Below, one piece after another: positions 24,339-32,885 of a stretch of DNA of 41,085 nucleotides. The notes under the pieces were generated by a model. That model made no database searches. It saw only the letters and a program-made list of their open reading frames with translations, and had not been told where the DNA came from. The stretch covers positions 1 to 41,085 of the forward strand of contig RAZP01000046.1 of NCBI GenBank assembly GCA_004028745.1. Reading direction: 5' to 3'. Positions within the stretch are counted from its first letter, which is position 1, and the number at the start of each line of letters is the position of its first letter. Origin of the DNA: Prosthecochloris sp. (lineage in GTDB: Bacteria; Bacteroidota; Chlorobiia; Chlorobiales; Chlorobiaceae). The position numbers were made by a program, and so were the translations under genes.

Positions 24339-24824
24339 ATGAACCCGACAATAAGAAATCTGGCAACACCTTTGATCGCCGGGGCTTTTATCGTATCGGC
24401 TTCGACAGGGCTTATGATTTTTTTTGATTTTGAGCCGGGCATCGTTGAACCTGTTCATGAATGGATGAGCTGGGTGCTGGTAAGCGGTGCTGTTTTACAC
24501 CTGCTGGTGAACTGGAAAGCTTTTACAGATTATCTAAGCCAAAAAACAGGGGGACTGTTTATCGGGACGGCGGTTGTGCTTGTGCTGCTTTCACTGTATC
24601 CATGGATGGAAGAGGAGGAAGATGCCAGGAAGAAAGCTGTCAAATCCCTTGAAAAGGCTTCGCTCATAACGGTCTCCGGCGTTGCAGGGGCAGATTTGAA
24701 TCGATTGCTGGAAAAACTTTCTGGAAAGGGCATTTCCGTAGTCGATTCCGAAGATAGCATTGAGGAGATAGCGGAACAGGACAACATGGAGGAGAAAGCA
24801 CTTTTCCAGGTTATTTTTGAATAA
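24339..24824 (+). CDS. DUF4405-type membrane protein with acidic C-terminal domain
   Basis: The 161-residue protein has three predicted membrane helices, about residues 10-28, 43-58 and 72-88. H40 (VHEWMSWVL) and H54 (VLHLLVNWK) match the two conserved histidines of DUF4405, a family suspected to bind heme b like a cytochrome b561 fragment. Residues 100-161 form a charged soluble domain ending in several Glu and Asp residues. GGAGGAGG precedes ATG 24339. The response-regulator gene begins 2 bases after its stop. The location beside cytochrome genes fits a redox role, which is inferred. Confidence 0.75.
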   Translation: MNPTIRNLATPLIAGAFIVSASTGLMIFFDFEPGIVEPVHEWMSWVLVSGAVLHLLVNWKAFTDYLSQKTGGLFIGTAVVLVLLSLYPWMEEEEDARKKAVKSLEKASLITVSGVAGADLNRLLEKLSGKGISVVDSEDSIEEIAEQDNMEEKALFQVIFE

Positions 24825-24826
24825 AA

Positions 24827-25504
24827 ATGCAGCCTATGCGAGTTCTCATTATTGAAGATGAGCCGGGAATAGCCAATTTTCTTAAAGAGGGCCTCGAGGA
24901 AGAGTGCTTTGCAGTTGATGTTGCAAGTAATGGCCGTGAAGGACTGTCGATGGCTCTGAGTAGCGACTATGATCTACTTATAGTTGACTGGCTTCTTCCC
25001 GGTTTGAGTGGTGTGGAGGTGTGCCGGCAGTTCCGGAAGGAGTGTTCTCAGGTTCCGGTTATTTTCCTTACCGCAAAAGATACGCTGGACGATGTGGTTT
25101 TCGGGCTGGAGTCGGGTGCCAACGATTATATAAAAAAGCCTTTTGCATTCGAAGAACTGCTGGCGAGAATCCGTGTACAATTGAGGAGCTCGTTTTCAGG
25201 CAACCCGCTGTTGCAGGCAGGTGGGGTGAAAATGAACCTTGCTGCGCACATGGTGAGCTGCAACGGGAAAGAAGTTTCATTGACGCCGAAGGAGTTTGCA
25301 TTGCTGGAATACCTTTTGCGTAACAAAGGGAACGTCTGTACCAGGAGCAGGATTATCGAGCATGTATGGGACATTCATTTTGATGCCGACACATCGGTGA
25401 TCGATGTTTATGTCAACTTTTTGAGGAAAAAGCTCGATGTATCCGGTTGCACTGATCTTATCGAAACGGTAAGGGGCATAGGATATGTTATTCGCGGAGA
25501 GTAG
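24827..25504 (+). CDS. OmpR/QseB-family response regulator
   Basis: The 225-residue two-domain regulator has a receiver domain at residues 4-118. The acidic pocket is IIEDEP, the phosphoacceptor is D54 in LIVDWLLPG, the Thr is in FLTAKD, and the Lys is in YIKKPF. The C-terminal winged helix (about 130-223) has VSLTPKEFALLEYLLRNKGN, then DTSVIDVYVNFLRKKLD and ETVRGIGYVI. A second start, ATG 24836, is equally possible. The partner kinase follows directly. It is expected to bind the TTAAG array at 23829-23866. Confidence 0.95.
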   Translation: MQPMRVLIIEDEPGIANFLKEGLEEECFAVDVASNGREGLSMALSSDYDLLIVDWLLPGLSGVEVCRQFRKECSQVPVIFLTAKDTLDDVVFGLESGANDYIKKPFAFEELLARIRVQLRSSFSGNPLLQAGGVKMNLAAHMVSCNGKEVSLTPKEFALLEYLLRNKGNVCTRSRIIEHVWDIHFDADTSVIDVYVNFLRKKLDVSGCTDLIETVRGIGYVIRGE

Positions 25505-25508
25505 GGGC

Positions 25509-26948
25509 ATGCGAAAAAATACCGGGACAAAAGCTTTTTCAAGAAGCTTTGGCAAGGAGATAAGCATTCGCAGCAGGGTTTCCGGCCTTTTTCTCATGGT
25601 GACAGCTTCACTGATGGTCATGGTATTTTTCCTGGTTTATGTGCAGGTTGAGAATGATGTATACAACCATATCGATGAAGAGCTTAACGAAGAGGCCGGT
25701 GAATTTGTTGTGGGTTTGCAGGTAACGGAAAATGGAGTGTTGATTACAGATCAAGCCGAATGGATGGAACGTTCCCACATTACAGTGGATTTCTATCCTA
25801 AATTCGTGCAGGTTGTTGCAGCGGGTACTACACCTGCGATTGTAAGAAAATCATTCAATCTTTTCAACGATACTCTTCGCTACAATCCGGCTTTCGGGAA
25901 GGTCGAATTTTATAACTCGAACATTGCCGGTGCATCGGTCCGTCAGGTTCAGGTACCTGTTTTTCATGGGGAAAGCTCGGTAGTGGGAGCATGGGTAGTT
26001 GTGGCTGTTCCGCTTGAGGAATCACTTTTCGTGCTCTCCGATTTGCGAACAGTGCTGTTTTTTTCCATGCCGGTTGTTCTGCTCATCCTGTTTTTTGTGA
26101 CCCGTTTCATAGCAGGAAAAAGCTTTGCTCCTCTTGAGCAGGTAATCGATACGGCTGAAAAGATAACCCAGGAAAGTCTTGATGAGCGTATTGATCTTCC
26201 TGTAAACAAGGATGAACTGTACCGTTTGTCGTCAACCATAAACGATTTGCTTGACAGACTGCAGGCAGCCTACACAAGGGAAAAACAGTTTACGTCTGAT
26301 GCTTCGCATGAGTTGAAGACACCCCTTGCCTCTGTACTTGGTACTCTTGAGGTTCTGATAAGAAAACCGAGGGCTCCTGATCATTACAGGGCAAAGATCG
26401 GGTTTTGCATCGATGAGTTGAAACGAATGTCCGGATTGGTAGATCAATTGCTTTTACTGGCAAGGTACGATAGTGCGGCTTTCAGGCCGAACATCGTTGC
26501 TTTTGATGCGAAAGAGACGATTGCGAAGGTTCTGGACAGGGTGGAGAAACAGGTGAAAGAAAAAGAGCTTGATGTAACTGTCAGAAACGATGGGAGTACC
26601 ATGGTGCAGGCGGATGCATCCATACTTGAAATAATGCTCGACAACGTTGTTTCCAATGCGGTCAAGTATTCCGAAAGAGGAGGAACTGTTACGATTGCTT
26701 TTGAAAACAGAGGCGAGTCAATTGTCTGTTCGGTAATCGATGCCGGTCCCGGAATTTCAACGGAAAAAATCGACAGGATTTTTGAGCGTTTTTACCGGGC
26801 CGATGAATCAAGGAATTCACAAACAAGCGGAACCGGCCTCGGTCTTGCCATTGTCAAAAAGCTTGCGGATATACAAAGCATTACAGTGCAGCTGTCAAGC
26901 AGGGAGCATGAAGGTACGGCAGTCACTCTTGAGATCCCTGCAGCCTGA
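25509..26948 (+). CDS. Sensor histidine kinase (HAMP, HisKA, HATPase)
   Basis: The 479-residue inner-membrane kinase has two membrane helices (about residues 22-45 and 180-202) that bracket a periplasmic sensing domain of about 135 residues. HAMP follows, then the HisKA domain with H267 in SDASHELKTP. The ATPase domain has the N box NVVSNAVKYSERGG, then DAGPGIS and GTGLGLAIVKKLA. I start at ATG 25509, 4 bases after the regulator stop, behind GGAGAG. An upstream ATG at 25485 overlaps the regulator. The sensor domain has no heme motif, so it may detect the state of the OB-fold protein or a small ligand. Confidence 0.94.
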   Translation: MRKNTGTKAFSRSFGKEISIRSRVSGLFLMVTASLMVMVFFLVYVQVENDVYNHIDEELNEEAGEFVVGLQVTENGVLITDQAEWMERSHITVDFYPKFVQVVAAGTTPAIVRKSFNLFNDTLRYNPAFGKVEFYNSNIAGASVRQVQVPVFHGESSVVGAWVVVAVPLEESLFVLSDLRTVLFFSMPVVLLILFFVTRFIAGKSFAPLEQVIDTAEKITQESLDERIDLPVNKDELYRLSSTINDLLDRLQAAYTREKQFTSDASHELKTPLASVLGTLEVLIRKPRAPDHYRAKIGFCIDELKRMSGLVDQLLLLARYDSAAFRPNIVAFDAKETIAKVLDRVEKQVKEKELDVTVRNDGSTMVQADASILEIMLDNVVSNAVKYSERGGTVTIAFENRGESIVCSVIDAGPGISTEKIDRIFERFYRADESRNSQTSGTGLGLAIVKKLADIQSITVQLSSREHEGTAVTLEIPAA

Positions 26949-27006
26949 TTTCCCTGGTTTTCAGACCTGATATCCAAGTACATCGGGAGAGCTCTCCTAC
27001 GTTCAG

Positions 27007-27561
27007 ATGGAGATGAAAATGCTGAATTCACTGCTGATAAGGCGTGCCCTGCCGCTGCTGGTTTCTTTTACCATGCTTGTTGTTCTGGCTCTGCTGATCG
27101 ATTATTTCCTGCATGTAGCAGGGCTTGTGTGGGTTGGACGCTACCTTGGAATAACAGGGACGTTTTTTCTTCTTTTCTCTTTTGTGTATTCAGCCAGAAA
27201 ACAGAAAATCGTCCGTTCAGGACCGATAAGAACATTTCTCAAGCTCCACTGCAAAGGCGGGTGGATCGGTACACTGATGCTTCTTGTGCATTCAGGGGTG
27301 CATTTCAACGCTTTTTTGCCCTGGACGGCAACGGCACTGATGCTTATTGTTACCGGAAGCGGTCATGTCGGGCAATACATTTACAGGAATGCAAGGGATG
27401 AGATGAAGCACAGAGGAGGGAACGAAGAGCTTTACTGGGATTCTCTGACAGTCAATGCGCTCGGGCAGTGGCGAAAGGTGCACATGCCTCTTGTCTCTCT
27501 ATTTCTCGGGCTTGCGTTCTTACACATCTTGTCGATTTTCTTTTTGTGGAACTGGAAATAG
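27007..27561 (+). CDS. Predicted b-type cytochrome membrane protein
   Basis: The 184-residue protein has four or five membrane helices and many histidines inside or next to them: H36, H81, H95, H99, H120, H159 and H173. The pairs in FLKLHCKGGW, VHSGVHF and FLHILSIFF fit heme b ligation as in ferric-reductase or cytochrome b561-type proteins. ATG 27007 is used; ATG 27013 or 27019 is possible. The decaheme cytochrome gene begins 6 bases after its stop. I infer that this protein passes electrons between the quinone pool and the multiheme cytochrome. I do not recognise a named family with certainty. Confidence 0.75.
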   Translation: MEMKMLNSLLIRRALPLLVSFTMLVVLALLIDYFLHVAGLVWVGRYLGITGTFFLLFSFVYSARKQKIVRSGPIRTFLKLHCKGGWIGTLMLLVHSGVHFNAFLPWTATALMLIVTGSGHVGQYIYRNARDEMKHRGGNEELYWDSLTVNALGQWRKVHMPLVSLFLGLAFLHILSIFFLWNWK

Positions 27562-27567
27562 GCTTTG

Positions 27568-28443
27568 ATGAAACAACGCTACATTTTTTTTCTGATCCTT
27601 CCCCTCTTGATGATCGCGGTTGTTTTGTGGCCGGGGTTGCTTATCAATCCGGGGAGCCTTTCGGAAGGACATGAAAAGCTTGACGGCGGATGCCTGAGCT
27701 GCCATACGCCATTGTTTGGAACACCGTCATCGAAATGCATTTCCTGCCATACAGCAAAGGAGATCGGTCTGAAAGATGCTTCGGGAGCGGAGCTTGCCAA
27801 ACCTGATTCCAGCACGGCATTGCTGCACAAGGAACTCGCAGCCTTGGAATGCATCGCATGTCATGCCGAACATGCCCTGCCGGGCAAGGGGCTCCTTTTT
27901 GCAAGTTTGGATCATAGTTCTCTGGTAGAAGAACTGCAAAAAAACTGTGCGGCATGTCATGACCCGGACCGACCGGATGATGTGCTGCACAAACAGGCAG
28001 AGTTGAGCTGCGGAGAGTGCCACGCTACGAAACGTTGGGAACCCACGGACTTCGATCACGATAAATGGTTGCGTGTTGATCGAGGTCGTTCAGGGGATTG
28101 TGCGGTTTGTCATGAGTCTGACCAGCCGGACGATACACTGCACAGAGAGATAAAAAACACTTGCAGCTATTGTCACGACACAAAGGCATGGGAACCGGCG
28201 GATTTCGATCATGAGCAATGGTTCAGGTTTGACCGGGATCATCCGGCTGGTTGCACTGTTTGTCACGACAACTCCTCGAATTACAAGCTGTATACCTGTT
28301 ACGGATGTCATGAACATTCAAGGCGAAGTGTTGCAGCCGAGCACAGGGAGGAAGGAATCAGGGAATTCAACAACTGCGTTGAGTGTCACCGGAGCAGTAA
28401 CGAGGATGAAGCCGAGCGGTTATGGAGAAATAAACATCGGTAG
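27568..28443 (+). CDS. Decaheme c-type cytochrome
   Basis: The 291-residue protein carries ten CxxCH heme-attachment motifs: CLSCH, CISCH, CIACH, CAACH, CGECH, CAVCH, CSYCH, CTVCH, CYGCH and CVECH. The N-terminal helix (RYIFFLILPLLMIAVVLW) has no clear cleavage site and may anchor the protein in the inner membrane with the hemes outside. Two internal copies of a unit with TKxWEPxDFDHxxW between CxxCH motifs (around residues 150-230) show the middle arose by duplication. ATG 27568 is preferred over TTG 27565. It lies directly behind the b-type cytochrome gene, suggesting a quinol-to-multiheme electron path. The direction of flow and the external partner are unknown. Confidence 0.92.
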   Translation: MKQRYIFFLILPLLMIAVVLWPGLLINPGSLSEGHEKLDGGCLSCHTPLFGTPSSKCISCHTAKEIGLKDASGAELAKPDSSTALLHKELAALECIACHAEHALPGKGLLFASLDHSSLVEELQKNCAACHDPDRPDDVLHKQAELSCGECHATKRWEPTDFDHDKWLRVDRGRSGDCAVCHESDQPDDTLHREIKNTCSYCHDTKAWEPADFDHEQWFRFDRDHPAGCTVCHDNSSNYKLYTCYGCHEHSRRSVAAEHREEGIREFNNCVECHRSSNEDEAERLWRNKHR

Positions 28444-28538
28444 GTTTGTTCTCCTGACGGGCAGCCTTTTCAAATGATTTTGCAGCTGGATATATTACAA
28501 GTGAATGCTATTGCAAGAATAAATTCAACCGGTCAACC

Positions 28539-29024
28539 ATGAACATGAAACGCAATGTGTTGCAAAACACAATCGGCATAGTGTTGTTGATAGCTTCTTT
28601 GTCAACGGTCTCAGCATGTCAGCAGAACGGCACCACCTCTTCTGAAGGGTTGGCAGAAAGGGCCATGAAATCCACAATTGCCGCGGAAAACAGAACCGGT
28701 GAAGCAATAAGCGGGGAAGAACTTTATACAAGGAACTGTGAGGTTTGTCACTCCTTGCGTCCTCCTGCAAAAACAGCTCCACCTATTGCCGGGCTTGCTT
28801 CACGGTTCAGAACAGTGTATGGAAACAAGGATGACGCTGTCGCGGCGATGGTGTCGTTCATGAAAGCTCCTGATGCTGCCAATACTTCCCTTGGCCCCCA
28901 AGCTATACAACGTTTTGGTCTGATGCCCGCTATGGCCATGCCCGATGAAGAATTGGAAAAAGTTGCAGGATGGCTTTGGGACCAGTACGATCCGAATTTT
29001 GTGCCAGGAGGAGGCTACCGCTGA
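28539..29024 (+). CDS. Monoheme cytochrome c lipoprotein
   Basis: The 161-residue protein has a lipoprotein signal (SLSTVSAC, lipidated C27) and one heme motif, CEVCH at 67-71, in GEELYTRNCEVCHSLRPP. A methionine axial ligand is likely in FGLMPAMAMPDEEL, as in class I cytochromes. It starts 95 bases after the decaheme gene in the same direction. It could be the last gene of that operon or have its own promoter in the AT-rich gap. It would be a membrane-tethered periplasmic electron carrier. The IS element begins 115 bases downstream. Confidence 0.9.
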   Translation: MNMKRNVLQNTIGIVLLIASLSTVSACQQNGTTSSEGLAERAMKSTIAAENRTGEAISGEELYTRNCEVCHSLRPPAKTAPPIAGLASRFRTVYGNKDDAVAAMVSFMKAPDAANTSLGPQAIQRFGLMPAMAMPDEELEKVAGWLWDQYDPNFVPGGGYR

Positions 29025-29142
29025 TTGTAAATATCTGCTGTCAGACTTTGATACAGCACCAGCTATACTGACTGTCCTAAGGGTATCGGGTATCGAGATG
29101 CTGCTGCTATTTGTCTGGTATGTTGTTTGTAAAAAAAGAAGA

Positions 29143-29178
29143 GGCTGTCTCAGAACTAAAACTGAGGCAGCCTTTTTT
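29143..29178 (+). terminator. Terminator formed by the left IS end
   Basis: GGCTGTCTCAG (29143-29153) pairs with CTGAGGCAGCC (29162-29172), with one T-G pair, and is followed by TTTTTT. It would stop transcripts coming from the cytochrome genes before they enter the element. Confidence 0.7.
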
Positions 29179-29227
29179 GTGACAGTCTCATCAAACCTGA
29201 ACGGAAGAGCATCTTGGTCGAACAAGT

Positions 29228-29249
29228 AAAAAGCGGGATGTTATCCCGC
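29228..29249 (-). terminator. Terminator overlapping the transposase stop codon
   Basis: GCGGGAT-GTT-ATCCCGC (29233-29249) forms a 7-bp stem that includes the transposase stop codon. On the minus strand it is followed by a TTTTTACTT tract. Confidence 0.8.
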
Positions 29250-30797
29250 CATCTTGACTATGTTGTGAGCCATTGCTGCAAGTCCCACCTCAACATCAAC
29301 TTTCGGTAGCCCTCGCAATCGGAATCGTTTGAAGTTTCTATTCTGTTTAAGTTGCCCAAAAACCGGTTCAACATCGACGGGCCGTTGTTTTCGCTTTCGA
29401 ATGCCTTCTTCTGAAAGCAGAAGCTCCCGCGCCTGTGCTTTCAATCGGCTCAATCGATGATTGATGGTGAAGCCAGCCTGACCATTGACAGGATGACAAC
29501 GTGCAGCGAAAGAACAGCCTGCGCAATTGTTGGTCTTATAAGTCTTGATGGTTTGTACATAGCCGGTAGTCGTTTGTCTCAATCGTGTGTAAGCCCGTTT
29601 CATCTCCTGACCTGTCGGGCAGATATATCGATCGGCCTGTTCATCATAATGCAATGTCTGCGGATCAAGTAACTTCTGCTGTTGTTTTGAGGATTTGCGT
29701 TGCTCCTTGTGGAAGTAGTTGTATTTGACATAGCCTCTCATTTGTTGTGCTTCCAGCCACACGTAGTTTTCCTCACTGCCATAACCTGCATCGGCCGTTA
29801 TAGCTTCTGGCAGACGACCATAGAGGGTTTTAAATGAAGTGAAATGAGGAATCAGTGTGGTTGTATCGGTCGATTGTTGATGGAGGCTGAAGTGGACAAT
29901 GAACTGGTTTGACGTACTCATCTGGAGGTTGTAGCCAGCCTTGAGCTGACTGTTCTGCATGTGATCCTCTTTCATCCGCATGAATGTGGCATCAGGATCG
30001 GTTTTCGAGTAGCTGTTCCTTTTTCCCAGAAGACGCTCTTTTTCTGCATACTCAGTCAGTTTTCCGGGCCAATGGTTCCTGGCATAGTTCAGCTTTTGAA
30101 GGGTCTTTTTTTTTACCTCCTGATCAGCAACATCGGCGGCCTTGATAGCCTGACTGATGCGCTCAATAGCCGACTTGAGTTCTTCTGGAGCAAGGCTGCC
30201 GAAATCAGGTTCCGGTTCCGTCAACTCCTCTTGGGCAACCTGTTGGCTATAGTGCCACAACTCCTCGAGTTGGCGCACCATGTTGGCCTTGTTATACTTG
30301 ATCGATTTGCCCCAGACAAATGTGTACTTGTTGGCATTGGCTTCAATCTTGGTTCCATCCGTATAAACCTCTTTGAGGCTGATCATACCCGCTTCGGCAA
30401 GCAGCAGCACGACCTGACTGAACAATTTCTTGATGCTCCCCTTTAAACGCTCGCTTCGAAAACGATTAATCGTATGATGATCAGGAGTGCTCATTCCGGC
30501 AAGCCACATAAAGTGGATGTTTTCCCTAACAGCATCCTCAAGTTTACGACTCGAATAGATATTACACAGGTAACCATACACCAGCACCTTGAGCAACATC
30601 CGGGGATGATAGCTTGATGCACCACCACCTTCATACTTGTTAAGCAGAGAATCAAGGTTCAGTTGGTCGATGATGCCATTGAGGAAGCGAACAGGATGAT
30701 TGGGTTTGATGAGTTCGTCGAGTGACGGTGGAATCAGCATCAGCTGATTTTGATTGTAGGCCTTAAAGACCACCCTCCTATGCGAGTGATTTTCCAT
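29241..30797 (-). CDS. IS1182-family transposase
   Basis: The 518-residue DDE transposase is intact. The N-terminal DUF772-type domain has HPRMLLKVLVYGYLCNIYSSRKLE and PDHHTINRFRS. The catalytic residues lie in VYTDGTKIEAN, ITADAGYGSEEN and VEPVFGQLKQNRNFKRF. A cysteine-rich segment (NNCAGCSFAARC) precedes the last catalytic Glu, as usual in the family. Because it is undisrupted, the element may still be active. A strong palindrome (AACCCAAAAGGGC and its complement, 30817-30829 and 30844-30856) lies between the start codon and the right IS end. It could block incoming transcription. Confidence 0.95.
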   Translation of the reverse strand: MENHSHRRVVFKAYNQNQLMLIPPSLDELIKPNHPVRFLNGIIDQLNLDSLLNKYEGGGASSYHPRMLLKVLVYGYLCNIYSSRKLEDAVRENIHFMWLAGMSTPDHHTINRFRSERLKGSIKKLFSQVVLLLAEAGMISLKEVYTDGTKIEANANKYTFVWGKSIKYNKANMVRQLEELWHYSQQVAQEELTEPEPDFGSLAPEELKSAIERISQAIKAADVADQEVKKKTLQKLNYARNHWPGKLTEYAEKERLLGKRNSYSKTDPDATFMRMKEDHMQNSQLKAGYNLQMSTSNQFIVHFSLHQQSTDTTTLIPHFTSFKTLYGRLPEAITADAGYGSEENYVWLEAQQMRGYVKYNYFHKEQRKSSKQQQKLLDPQTLHYDEQADRYICPTGQEMKRAYTRLRQTTTGYVQTIKTYKTNNCAGCSFAARCHPVNGQAGFTINHRLSRLKAQARELLLSEEGIRKRKQRPVDVEPVFGQLKQNRNFKRFRLRGLPKVDVEVGLAAMAHNIVKMAG

Positions 30798-30816
30798 AGG
30801 TTAAGATAACAATCAC

Positions 30817-30856
30817 AACCCAAAAGGGCCACCTTTCCTGGTAGCCCTTTTGGGTT
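30817..30856. terminator. Strong palindrome upstream of the transposase gene
   Basis: A perfect 13-bp inverted repeat (30817-30829 with 30844-30856, loop 14) lies 20 bases before the transposase start codon. It may act as a terminator protecting the element from read-through, or sequester the transposase leader. Confidence 0.55.
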
Positions 30857-30917
30857 TTCTGGCTGTGCTTTTGAGACAGCCTCTTTTGAGTTTCTTCAAT
30901 AAAGTTGTTAACAAATC

Positions 30918-31607
30918 TTACATCCTCAATTCGCCGGTTTCAGCCTGGTTTTTAAGGGAATCATTTGCATAGATAAGTACCTCGACACGACGATTGAGGC
31001 GGCGGCCTGCAGCTGTTTCATTCGAGGCTACGGGGCGGGTTTCGCCGAAGCCGACGGTTGAAATGCGACTTCCGCTTACGCCGTATGCTCTCAGAAGCGA
31101 AGCGACAGATTCTGCACGTTTTTCAGAAAGAACCTGATTGGAGTATTCACTGCCCTGTGAATCAGTGTGGCCTTCGATAACGAGATCGGTGTCATAGTAC
31201 TTGTTCAGAATGTTTGCCAGCTTCTGAATATTGTACCTGCTGGTGGAGGTAAGTGTTGATGAGCCGGTTGTAAATAACAGGCCGGTGTCGAAAACAACCC
31301 TGATTCCTTCGCCGACACGTTCGACTGTGGCTCCGTCAACTTGATTGTCGATCTCTTCAGCTTGAGCATCCATATAATCACCGATAAGAGCGCCCGCAGC
31401 ACCACCAATCACCGCGCCAAGAAGGGCTCCTTTACCCCAACTGCCTGTTTGACTGCCGATAATACCTCCGAGAACGGCTCCTGATGCTGCTCCGATGCCT
31501 GCGCCTCTTCCTGCGCCTGTCGTCGTTGTACATCCCCACGTAAAAGAAGTCATGGCCAGAATCAAAACCAGGGCAAGAGGTTTTGTCAATTGTTTTACAT
31601 GTGTCAT
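30918..31607 (-). CDS. OmpA-family outer-membrane lipoprotein with glycine zipper
   Basis: This is a 229-residue envelope protein. I start at ATG 31605-31607 (MTHVKQLTKPLALVLILAM), which gives a lipoprotein signal ending TWGC with C26. The reading frame stays open far upstream, but that part is antisense to another gene. A glycine-zipper segment (about residues 32-72, GIGAASGAVLGGIIGSQTGS) is followed by an OmpA C-terminal peptidoglycan-binding domain with VIEGHTDSQGSEYSN, LSEKRAESVASLL and GRRLNRRVEVLI. The protein would link the outer membrane to the cell wall. The 306 bases upstream to 31914 are AT-rich and hold no supportable gene; they should contain the promoters of this gene and its divergent neighbour. 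Confidence 0.92.
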   Translation of the reverse strand: MTHVKQLTKPLALVLILAMTSFTWGCTTTTGAGRGAGIGAASGAVLGGIIGSQTGSWGKGALLGAVIGGAAGALIGDYMDAQAEEIDNQVDGATVERVGEGIRVVFDTGLLFTTGSSTLTSTSRYNIQKLANILNKYYDTDLVIEGHTDSQGSEYSNQVLSEKRAESVASLLRAYGVSGSRISTVGFGETRPVASNETAAGRRLNRRVEVLIYANDSLKNQAETGELRM

Positions 31608-31913
31608 TGCTTTTTCGGAATTAAATGTTAACGAAGAAGGATTAGCTTTGATGGCAGGCGGGAAAGGGTTATGCGGTACAATTGCGATACGAAAGAGCAA
31701 ATACCTGTCATACAGAAATCCATACAATACAATAGTAGTATAAAATACATTAAAAAATTCCCGGATTTTTTCTCGTTTCATGTTCGATAAGTTCTCCACA
31801 GGCAGTCTGGAAAGGCCTGTGATCCTGAGCAGGAATTTTACACCGGCGGCAAATGTTACTTTTTCTTTGCGTTGCTTCGACAACAAAAGGGTGGTCAAAA
31901 CGGAGCTGGAGGC

Positions 31914-32885
31914 ATGCTTCATTCTAAGGAAGAGTGGAAAGCGGCGGCTGAGTCCAAACTGCCGCCCCGTGAGGAGATAGTCCAGAGAAACCGTGCGATT
32001 ACGGCGCATTACGCCCGTCTGTACCTTGATCATCATGAAATATTCAAATGGGCTGGAATGGCGGCTTTCGCGTCGAGTCAGGTTGGTGTTGCCCTGGCTT
32101 TTGTTGGGATGATGCAAACACCCGGCCGAATGATGAAGAGTGACAGCCGTAAAGAGCAGGGTGATATTTTTCAAGGGATAGGAGATTTTTTCACCGATAC
32201 AACTCGGGCGCTTTTTTTCCTGCCTTTTTCGGTCTACGATTTTGCGTCAAAAAATGTTCTTCTCAACGACCTTGAGGAGATCCGCAACGGAAACAACCGT
32301 ATCTACAATGATATCGCATGGGCCCATATGGCATATCTTGAAGGCGGACTTGCCGAAATCGAGAACAATGTTTCCGAAAATGAGCACGAGTTTCTGCTTT
32401 CCGGTTTTCGATTGATTAATGAAGGGGCCGGCCTGCAAAAATCCGGTAAGGATATTACCAAGGCCGGAGCATTGATCAAGGAGGGTAACATAAAGTTACT
32501 AAGGCACGAACAGGTCAATACGCTCGGGCCTGTATTTGATGCGATAAGTCCTCAGGGGCATATTGTCGTGTCGTTTGGGAGCGAGCTCAATTTTGGAGAA
32601 GCTGCTCCACCCGGTTATTCTTCGAGGGCTTCATTTGCCGATCATTTCGGTTATCTCGAAACACTTTCGGGGAGCAGGGATGTAACCGATGCCGAACACC
32701 GGTGGCAGTGGATCGAGGAAAACGTTCTCCCTGCATGGCATGCCGTCGATGAGGGGTTTGGTAACTGGGAGGGAACTGCAAGGCGTTTCAGGGCAATGGC
32801 GGCAGGGGAGCCTAACCTCCTGCAGCAGGTTTCCCATTTCGCCTCGACAATGTCTTTCTTGCCTGAGCTTGGACGGCATCAATAG
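31914..32885 (+). CDS. Hypothetical protein, conserved-looking, 323 residues
   Basis: I start at ATG 31914 (MLHSKEEWKAAAESKLPPRE) behind CTGGAGGC; an upstream ATG at 31872 would add 14 unlikely residues. Near the N-terminus is YLDHHEIFKWAGMAAFASSQVGVAL, one probable membrane-associated stretch. Later, GDFFTDTTRALFFLPFSVYDFA is also hydrophobic. The central part is repetitive and helical, with GLQKSGKDITKAGALIKEGN. No signal peptide, catalytic motif or named domain is recognised with confidence. DUF2515 was considered but not confirmed. The stop codon TAG overlaps the first base of the truncated 142-bp element copy. Confidence 0.75.
   Translation: MLHSKEEWKAAAESKLPPREEIVQRNRAITAHYARLYLDHHEIFKWAGMAAFASSQVGVALAFVGMMQTPGRMMKSDSRKEQGDIFQGIGDFFTDTTRALFFLPFSVYDFASKNVLLNDLEEIRNGNNRIYNDIAWAHMAYLEGGLAEIENNVSENEHEFLLSGFRLINEGAGLQKSGKDITKAGALIKEGNIKLLRHEQVNTLGPVFDAISPQGHIVVSFGSELNFGEAAPPGYSSRASFADHFGYLETLSGSRDVTDAEHRWQWIEENVLPAWHAVDEGFGNWEGTARRFRAMAAGEPNLLQQVSHFASTMSFLPELGRHQ

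Larger units (their letters stand above)
29139..30885 (-). mobile_element. IS1182-like insertion sequence, apparently complete
   Basis: A 1.75-kb element has imperfect inverted ends: AAGAGGCTGTCTCAGAA at the left and AAGAGGCTGTCTCAAAA at the right (complement). It contains one intact transposase gene. Both ends can fold: the left into a stem with CTGAGGCAGCC (29143-29172, followed by T6) and the right into GGCTGT/ACAGCC (30861-30881). No clear target duplication is seen. It sits between the cytochrome c gene and the convergent OmpA-like gene. Confidence 0.85.

Noticed and set aside
29025..29229. A short plus-strand frame after the cytochrome c gene.
   Set aside because: It runs from the 3' part of the cytochrome gene across the IS end and has no start signal or protein-like features.
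30918..32174. A 418-residue minus-strand open frame containing the OmpA-like protein.
   Set aside because: The lipoprotein signal starts at 31607; the upstream 189 codons are AT-rich or antisense to the gene at 31914 and do not resemble protein.
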